Below, piece after piece: positions 57,543 to 64,000 of a stretch of DNA of 64,000 nt. The DNA is from Eutreptiella sp. 'Long Island Sound 2002' (taxonomy: Eukaryota > Euglenozoa > Euglenophyceae > Eutreptiales > Eutreptiaceae). Within the stretch, counting starts at the first letter, position 1. Every line of letters begins with the position of its first letter. The notes below the pieces were generated by a model, which had not been told where the DNA came from, searched no databases, and saw only the letters and a program-made list of their open reading frames with translations. The DNA is taken from positions 60,237,355 to 60,301,354 of the forward strand of contig OZ038384.1 of the NCBI GenBank assembly GCA_964036045.1, given 5' to 3'. The position numbers were made by a program, and so were the translations under genes.

Positions 57543-58337
57543 GAAGGCTTGATTTCACCACTGTGTTTGTGTTGTGCCTCTCCTGCTGCTTGCTGCTGGT
57601 GTAGGGTTCCTGCTGCTTGTTTTTGATGAGGAAAATGTTTTACTGTTGAAATACAACCAATCCAGGATAACCCAAGCCAGAGATAAGCAAGTAGAAGATA
57701 AACAGGATCAAAGCATGAAGTGCTGCAGTCACAAAGAGTTAGATAAAGACAACTATCAACAATAGACCACAGCAATTAGCATACATTGCAACTCAGGATG
57801 AAATATTTTACATGTTTGAGAAAAGCTGATTGGAACACTGCCCCAAGGGCTCACTCTCATCAACAGTGCCATACTGAGATGTGCACTCTTTGTTTTTTGG
57901 GTCCCATAGGTGCTGAGGTGGCATGGCTTGTGGCGCTGAGGTCACTGCCATGTCACATGGGATAATCCTACTTAGCTAGGCTGACTGGGTATTGAACCCA
58001 GGACCTCTCAAAAAGAGGTGCCCCAGCCCCGTAGGGTGCATACCACTAGGATAGCTAAGAATTCATGAGAAAACATAGATAAATTCATAGGCTCTGCCTT
58101 CAGTATATCAGTGCCCCAGTCACCCAGGAAGAGATGTTTTAGTGCCTATAGCTTGGGGATTAAGGGGTACACACAACATCCTGATTTAGTGTTTGGTTCC
58201 ATAGGTCAAAATGTGTTATCAACCATTTTGGTTAGGCCAATACTAAGATAAAAATGCAAGAGTGCTTAGAGTAGCTCTAATACAACTAAAGTATACTCTA
58301 AACCATTGGAAAAGCACTTTTTCTTACTGGGGCCCGT
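57543..58337 (-). repeat. Gyp-2 5' LTR, truncated
   Basis: About the last 795 bp of the LTR in element sense. Matches 32,247-32,513 plus 47,448-47,990 and the R copy at the left end of the window. Cut off at CACTTTTTCTTACT by LINE-C. Confidence 0.75.
57972..58058 (-). other. tRNA-like module in the Gyp-2 5' LTR
   Basis: Same module as 1,287-1,373; the B box reads GGTTCAATACC on the minus strand. Confidence 0.45.
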
Positions 58338-61300
58338 GGGAGGAATTCGCTGGGGTTCGGTGGGTTCGTTGGGTTAGTGCTCGTGCTTGACATCATGGGT
58401 TGTAGGGCTGCAAAGGCTAGCCCGCATTTGTTGGGTGCCCGTTGCATAAGCCGGGCAGCTCGACGCCACTCTCGCTGGCGTGTCCGACCGACAGGTGTTG
58501 GTGGAGTGTGTTGCGCGGTCGCGCGTTGTCCGGTTGTACGAGGGGGTTCTTCTGGGCAAGGCCGGCTTGCCCGGGGTCGTCGCATTTTATGGCCGGTCCT
58601 GTAGCCGCTGGATTGACGTCCATCGTCAGGGCCTCCGGTGAAACGAGCGGATCCCGGGGTTGCCGTGTCGTCTCCTCATCCGCGGGTGGCCAGTGTGGGA
58701 TTCGTGCCGCGTGTGCGCAGCGGTGTGTTGTCGCATGTCGGCCGCAGCGCCCCTCCAGTTCCTTCGGTCGGTATGGTGCCCTTGCACTGCCGGTGATCGG
58801 CCGCGGTGGGTAGGGCCCGCATGTGCCGTGTCGGGCGGGGCGTGGCGGTCCCGATGGTGCCGCCTCGCGTGTTCCTGGTTTCGGCTCGCGGTGGTTCGGG
58901 GCCCGGGGGGGTTTCCCAGACGCCACATGAGCGCGCTGCGGAGGGCACTGAGGATCTGGTGCACAAGGGCCGCGTGTGCGGCTTGGGGTTCCGTCTCAGT
59001 GCGGATGGCGGGTTGCAGTTGCCCGCCCAGCGCCAGCGCCCGGATCTGGTGGATCGCAAAGACGGTGCACAGGCTGGTCGCTGTGGGGGTCTCTGCCGTT
59101 CGCTCATGTTGGGGGATGGCCTCCAGCTGCTGCTGGCTGTCCAGGTGGAACCTCCACGTCGCTGTCCAGTCCCTGGTGTGCGGCCAGCGGCGCTGCGCCC
59201 ATCGCCAGAGGCAGTAGAGGGCATGGCCTGGGTGCCAGGTGCCGGCTGCCCCCGACATGATGGCAGTCAGGGGGTCTGGGGGCTGGTCGCTAGGCAGGGG
59301 GGTGGGGCTGTCTGGCAGGGCTGCGCTCGCCAGGATCATGGAGTCTACGGCTTCGAGGCTCCGGTGGCACTCCTGCGGGTGTGGGGTGATCCACACCTGG
59401 TACTAGTGGCCACTTTCCAGCACAATCATGGCGATGTTGCTGGGGTCACCTTCGCGTGGTGGGGGCCTTGCGCGTGCCGTTGCCGCTCATGGTGGGTACC
59501 GCTCCACCATGCTCGTGAGGTTGCGCCCCGTGTCGCGGGCTGTCCTGCTTTCCCATTCCGCCAGGTTTTTGTACGGTGGGATGTTGAGGGTGCTTGCCCT
59601 CGGTTGCGGGGCGGCCTGTTCCCGGCCCCCGGTGCTGGGCGTGGGCCTGGGGTCTGTCGGTGGCGCTATCAGCGTGTGTGCCGAGCCCAGGTGTGGAACC
59701 CATACGCCTCCCTGGTCTGGCTGGTTGGCGTTGAACCACCAGATCCACGCGTCAAAAAGGTTGTCCGCGATCTGCGTCCCGGGGGCGACGAGCGCCCGGA
59801 GTTGCCGCACACAGATGTCGGTTGTTGCGGCGTGCGGCAAAGGGATTACGGCAAAGAGCCTGTTCGGGTCGACGTCCTGGAGGTGTTCCCGGAGGGCTGC
59901 CACCAGCCCGCTCGAGGTTGTGGTGGTGTGGATGTCGTAGACCGCCCTCAGTTCCGCGTCGTCAAAGGGGTCCGTGTTCCTCCGTTGTGGTGGCCTGGGG
60001 GGTGGGGGGGGGCATGGTCTCCCGGTCCTGGTCCAGTGTGGTGCCAGTTGGGGAGGGGTGCCCTGTGGTGCCAAGGTGTCCCCCAGGCACGTTTTTCGTG
60101 GAGGGCTCCTGTTGCTGGGGCATGGAACAGGATGCGGCGGTGGGCGGTGAGTCACCGGATTTCTGAGGTCCGGAGGTCTCTCTGATTTGTTCGTCCGCTC
60201 TTGGGCCGCTCGCGTCGTGCTCTCGTTGTCGCGGTGCGTCCTCCGGGCCCCGGCGGTTTGGATCTGTTGCAGCTGGGGTGGGCAACCCCGTGGTGTACGG
60301 GCCAAGTTGGTCGGGTGGCCGGTGCTCGTGTCCAGGACCGGTGTCATCGCGGGGGAGGGGAGGCGTTGAGGCAGTTTGTCCCCCCACCCCCTGTTCGGGC
60401 CGTTGGTCGGCCGCGGGTCCCCTTGGCTGCGTGTCCGTGGCCTGCTGTTCCCCCGGCAGCGGGCCGGCCGCCAACCCTGGGAGGGAGGCGGCTGACGAGT
60501 TGGACGTTCCGTCTGCTGCCTGGTGGGGGTCTGTGTGGAGCGCTGCCTGTCGCGCTCGCCCGGCTGGCGTGGGAATATTGGGGATGTGCGCCCGTTCTGT
60601 GCGGGGCCTCTTGGACCGGCATCAGGAATCGGCAGCAGATGATGTTCGTGGGGCGTTGGGGTCGTTGGGGCCTCCATGGCCTCTGTCCATACCCTCATGG
60701 AGAACAACTCGCCGTGCTGCGGGAGGCGGCGTGCGGCTGCGGCGCCCTGAGCGGCCAGGGTTCCTTGTCTCTTGGTGCCGCTCCGGCGTGCTGCCCTGCA
60801 GCCCTGGGGTGTGAGGGCTGCCTTGGTCCCTCCGCGGGGCGAGAGGTCGGGAGGGGTTTCTGTACGTGCAAAAGGGGGAACCCGGCCCCTGGGGTGGCCC
60901 CTGGTGGCGTCCTGGGGAGTTACGGCGTGCTGCCTGCCTGGGGGTCTCCGGGACCTCTTGGGACCGTGGTCGCCGATGGCCTGAGGCGTGTCCCTGGTAG
61001 CCCGGGGACCCAGGGATGGCCCAGATGTTGTGCCTTTGCAGGGCCGTACGGATGTGCAGGGCTGCGCGATGGTGCCATTGGCAGTGTAGCCCGTTCATTT
61101 TGTCCGGGCTGTAGGCCCCCATATGTGCCATGAACCGGCTGGCCACGTAGTGCCACTGGCTGCGGTGGTCCATGGTGGTGGGGGGTACGTGCTCCGCCCG
61201 ATGGCCCAAGGTGATGTCTGCCATGGTGCGGGTTTCCTCCTCGAGGTGGCGGGACGGCGAAGTAAGCAGCCATCAGATGCTGACCGCCGGGGCGAGCTAC

Positions 61301-61384
61301 CCCCCTGTGGTGAGCCTGTTGATCCATAGGCCCAGGTCTTGGGCCGCTGCCTGTTCCGCGGGGGCGCTGGGGCCTGTGCCGAGC
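58338..61384 (-). mobile_element. LINE-C: fragment of a LINE ORF with a Ulp1-like domain
   Basis: GC-rich block with a decayed minus-strand protein related to the downstream ORF of LINE-B. No RT is present. The boundaries are set by the Gyp-2 LTR on one side and repeat D2 on the other. No target duplication was found, so it may be a rearranged rather than a clean insertion. Confidence 0.5.
58930..61230 (-). pseudogene. LINE-C Ulp1-like protein, broken
   Basis: Several minus-strand pieces. One is a helical N-terminal part (60,900-61,224: HYVASRFMAHMGAYSP, WHHRAALHIRTALQRHNIW). A Pro/Thr/Arg-rich linker follows. Then ELRAVYDIHTTTTSSG, QIADNLFDAWIWWFN and VWVPHLGSAHTLI (59,640-59,960). After a stop comes IAMIVLESGH-stop-YQVWITPHP (59,370-59,430), then ALYCLWRWAQRRW, WRFHLDSQQQL and SLCTVFAIHQIRALALG (59,030-59,080). 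The order His, Asp, Gln, Cys matches C48/Ulp1 cysteine proteases and LINE-B. Stops and shifts make it inactive. Confidence 0.5.
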
Positions 61385-62229
61385 GCATGTTTTAGCCCGT
61401 ATTTATGTCGTTTTCCCCTTATTTTGTGTGTGTGTGTGTTGCGTGGGGTAGATTCTCTGCGAGCTAGACGGCCCGAGGGCAACACGATTTGATGCATTCA
61501 AATTCTATTTGGATTACGACTCCAATATCTCAATTTCGCCCTCCTCCTTGAGCCATCCTAGACATAGGCCTATTGTTTGCTGTGGAGCGCGCGCCAGCTA
61601 TCTTCTCTGTGGCGTTTGCTTCCTAAGGGTCTTTGTATGAAGGCTCCAAGCTCACGCAAGCATGGTAAAACCATCGAATGGTGCTACCTAGGGGAACGTA
61701 GGGCTTTGGCTGAGGCCCAACAAGCTTCCAAGGCTGCAAATGACAGGGAGCCAAATTGATATAGGAGAAGGATGCTGCACCGGTTGCAAAGGGCACACGC
61801 CTGGGCCGAGGCACCACTTGCAAGCCTAAGGTTTCAAACAGTCAACCAACTCTAGTCAGGGTGGTTGTTGCCAAATGCCTCCTTGCCTTTCATGTGCATC
61901 GTTGCCGACTGTGACCGATTTGAGGTCAGCAGGCACGAAATCAATTGGCAAATGGGCTCATGTTGAAAGGGTATACAAAGACCAATGCAACAAAGAAGAA
62001 TATGTACAGTTCCAGTGCAAAACATACTTGGAGGAGCAGCAAAGTGCCAAAACATCGTAAATCTGGCCTGACCATCATAAAGTCAGATTCACGAGTTACT
62101 TGTTAGGGAGTTATTAATTGGTTGGGGAATGGGTAGGTCTACCGGCAAGGAACAATCACCCATCTATTGAAATAAAATCATAAATCCCCATTTGAACTCC
62201 CGAATACCTCCATTATTGAAATAGAAAAG
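61385..62229 (+). repeat. Repeat D2, 845 bp
   Basis: Second copy of D1 (15,531-16,378), same orientation. Small open frames 61,577-61,759 and 61,875-62,060 correspond to those in D1. Confidence 0.65.
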
Positions 62230-63624
62230 TGGTGGAGGTAAATGATGGATGTGAATCATCCCAAATCAGGTTTACTTCATTTACCTCACACCCCCTGTGG
62301 ACCCTGCATGAAGGGTCTAAATTTCACCACTTTTCGGTAGCCATCTAAAGGGCTAAAAGTGGCGTTCAAAACAAAACTGAATTGGGGGGGAAAGAACTGA
62401 GAAGCAAACCAAAGATACAAGGAAAAAAGTATTCCTGAGTCTTTCCCTTAGGCCCAAAGGGTCTCAAGGAAAAGTTTGTTCATGAACCAGGACGATGCAC
62501 TAAGTGTCCCTTATTCCCTAAGAATATTTTACTATACATCAATTGAAAAGAAAAAGGTAACTCCTTTGAAGACGCTGTGGATCTTTGACTCTACCTCATC
62601 GAAACAATTGATTTCAAAGACCCACGGGAACGTGACGTGGCATGGAAGTGAAAGCGATTTTGCTACTTGTTGCAAACTACTAAACGACTTAAAACCAAGG
62701 GGTTTTGAAAACTTAGAACACGAAAATTTAATCACCATCCAACCAGGGGGAATTCCTGCAAATTCAAGGCCTTTAAATCCTGGCTAATTACTCCACAAAA
62801 AAAACCAAAGTGCAAAACTAGCCAGGTTAATATCACCCCTGGGCTCGGTGCTGAAGCAAAACAAAACCAACATTTCCTTTGCGTTCACTAACAACAAGAA
62901 CAAAAAAATTTCAGCTACTCTGAAAAAGAATGGAAACACATGGTGAAAAGTCTTACGTACTCATCTAATTTCCTAAAAAACTTAGGTCTTTGGAGTTGTG
63001 CCACCCATATACCAGCCCTTTTTCCTGCCCTTGCACATACCTCCTACACTAAGGCCTAGGAACAGCAGTGCAAAAACCAAATTCTGAGTAACTGTAAGTG
63101 CGGCTAGCCCCATCTGCTCAGATTTTCAGACATTCTGCCCAGATTGGCTACATTTTGGTCATTTTCTTTGCTTCGGCGGAATTGCCGCCTCGCAGCTCAG
63201 TCACAGGATATTTCCTATATATTTCTGATATGCCGGATTTGATTCCGCGGTCCATTTCCCGTAAATCCGCCGCATTCCGCTATTTTAGCTGGAATCGCCA
63301 TTTGCCGCTGGCGCGCGCTCGCGGGCCTGATCGGCCATACAATTTTACATAAATGGATTATTTAAATTCATTCGGACAGTTTTGGACACTCAGATGTATT
63401 TAGAATAATTCCCCTCAATTTTCTTCATAGACTGGGATTTTCTGCCGGACCACAATCAGCATGGATCTTGCTTCTGTTGTCGCTGCTCTCGCCTCCGTTG
63501 GTGTCCGAGTGTCCGGTTCTACCCCCAATAACAACATCCAGGGAGACTCCTCGCGTGCCTGCCCCACTGGTCTTGCCGGCCCCGAGCCCTCCGGCACCCA
63601 CAACGACCCAGGGCAGCACTTTCA
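62230..63624 (+). repeat. Gyp-4 5' LTR, about 1.4 kb
   Basis: AT-rich, no second copy in the window. The 3' end is firm: CA immediately before a primer-binding site. The 5' end at 62,230 (TGGTGG, next to the end of D2) is a guess from TG...CA and the repeat junction. ATTATTTAAATTC near 63,357 could be a TATA element. The frame at 62,476-62,787 is not supported as a gene. Confidence 0.5.
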
Positions 63625-64000
63625 TGGTAGCAGAGGCTACCTGAATGTTGTTCCTTTGGTGTCCCAACCACAGCTAGCCCCTCAGTATGTCCCCGTAGAC
63701 TCCGCCACCTCCGGAGACGTAACGATCACGCTCCCGTGGTGCTGTGCGAACGAGGCCTTGAGAGGAATGCCTTGCGCTAGCCCAAATTGCCCAAGAAGGA
63801 CACAAATCAGCAGCTTCGGAGGCCCAGATTACAATCAAGATCCCAGTCGAAATTGGCCATCAAGCAGCTGGAATCTCCCAGCTTACGCTAATGGCAACGC
63901 TCCGGTGGAGCTTACGGACTTGGCAGGTACCAATACGCCCCACCAATGTTCACATTTCGTGACCATCGATGCCGACATTGACGACATTGAGATGGGTGGT
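63461..64000 (+). CDS. Gyp-4 open frame crossing LTR and primer site, runs off the window
   Basis: From ATG 63,461 there are 180 codons with no stop up to the window end. The first part lies in the LTR; the primer-binding site is read as GSRG, in the same frame as in Gyp-1. Composition is Ser/Pro/Asn-rich and then acidic (VTIDADIDDIEMGG). No domain is recognisable; by position it should be the start of Gag. The true start may be the ATG at 63,767, after the primer site. Confidence 0.45.
   Translation, partial: MDLASVVAALASVGVRVSGSTPNNNIQGDSSRACPTGLAGPEPSGTHNDPGQHFHGSRGYLNVVPLVSQPQLAPQYVPVDSATSGDVTITLPWCCANEALRGMPCASPNCPRRTQISSFGGPDYNQDPSRNWPSSSWNLPAYANGNAPVELTDLAGTNTPHQCSHFVTIDADIDDIEMGG
63625..63636 (+). 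other. Gyp-4 primer-binding site
   Basis: TGGTAGCAGAGG on the plus strand, directly after an LTR-type CA end. Confidence 0.8.

Larger units (their letters stand above)
32247..58337 (-). mobile_element. Gyp-2: Ty3/Gypsy chromodomain element, with nested LINEs
   Basis: A minus-strand element. The 5' LTR (57,543-58,337) is cut short by LINE-C. It is followed by primer-binding site, Gag, protease, methyltransferase-like domain, RT, RNase H, integrase, chromodomain, and a purine tract at 49,958-49,968. The 3' LTR (49,957 down to 32,247) is split by LINE-B. Both LTRs have the same direction and share the R sequence. The LTR ends differ slightly (AGCCTTC next to the primer site, ACTTTC at 32,247), so the pairing is strongly suggested but not proven. 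Several frameshifts and a stop in the RT active region show it is dead. Confidence 0.7.

Overview
This is a stretch of eukaryotic nuclear DNA made almost entirely of nested, partly decayed retrotransposons. I found no convincing single-copy host gene, rRNA gene or ordinary tRNA gene. Base composition switches sharply between very GC- and C-rich blocks (the LINE-type elements), G/T-rich tandem repeats, and AT-rich LTRs and spacers. The families present are chromodomain Ty3/Gypsy elements and APE/RNase H non-LTR elements. With the mosaic composition they suggest a large repeat-rich genome, most likely a unicellular alga. That placement is a guess; nothing here fixes the species.

Layout. Positions 1-8,667 hold one LTR (R family), split first by a GC-rich non-autonomous 'half-LINE' (LINE-A copy 1, 1,447-6,350). 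It is split again by the 3' part of another LINE-like element (S1, 6,411-7,946), which is flanked by about 407-bp direct duplications. At 8,668-13,152 lies a relic Ty3/Gypsy element (Gyp-3, minus strand) with a 1,019-bp DNA transposon inside it. At 13,153-16,378 there is AT-rich spacer with diverged repeats and repeat D1. S2 (16,379-32,246) is a second LINE-tail/satellite element. It is split by Gyp-1 (17,718-30,900), a Ty3/Gypsy element complete in layout, with 2.35-kb LTRs, PBS, PPT and a 4-bp target duplication.

Gyp-2 (minus strand, 32,247-58,337) follows. Its 3' LTR is split by LINE-B (32,514-47,435; 12-bp target duplication CTCAGGATGAAA), which is in turn split by LINE-A copy 3 (38,920-42,652; 12-bp duplication ACCACGCGGTCC). 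The Gyp-2 body (gag, protease, methyltransferase-like domain, RT, RNase H, integrase, chromodomain) lies at 50,224-57,445. Its truncated 5' LTR is followed by LINE-C (58,338-61,384, minus), repeat D2 (61,385-62,229) and the 5' end of a fourth LTR element (Gyp-4, plus strand), which runs off the window.

Three observations stand out. First, in three diverged Ty3/Gypsy elements gag and protease share one reading frame with an in-frame stop between them, and in two of them the last stop sits at the homologous PAE-stop position. Second, all three carry a domain between protease and RT that resembles a Dam-type N6-adenine methyltransferase, at different stages of motif loss. Third, LINE-B, bounded by one target duplication, encodes endonuclease-RT-RNase H first and then, in the same frame, a zinc-finger/Ulp1-protease-like/ORF1-like part.
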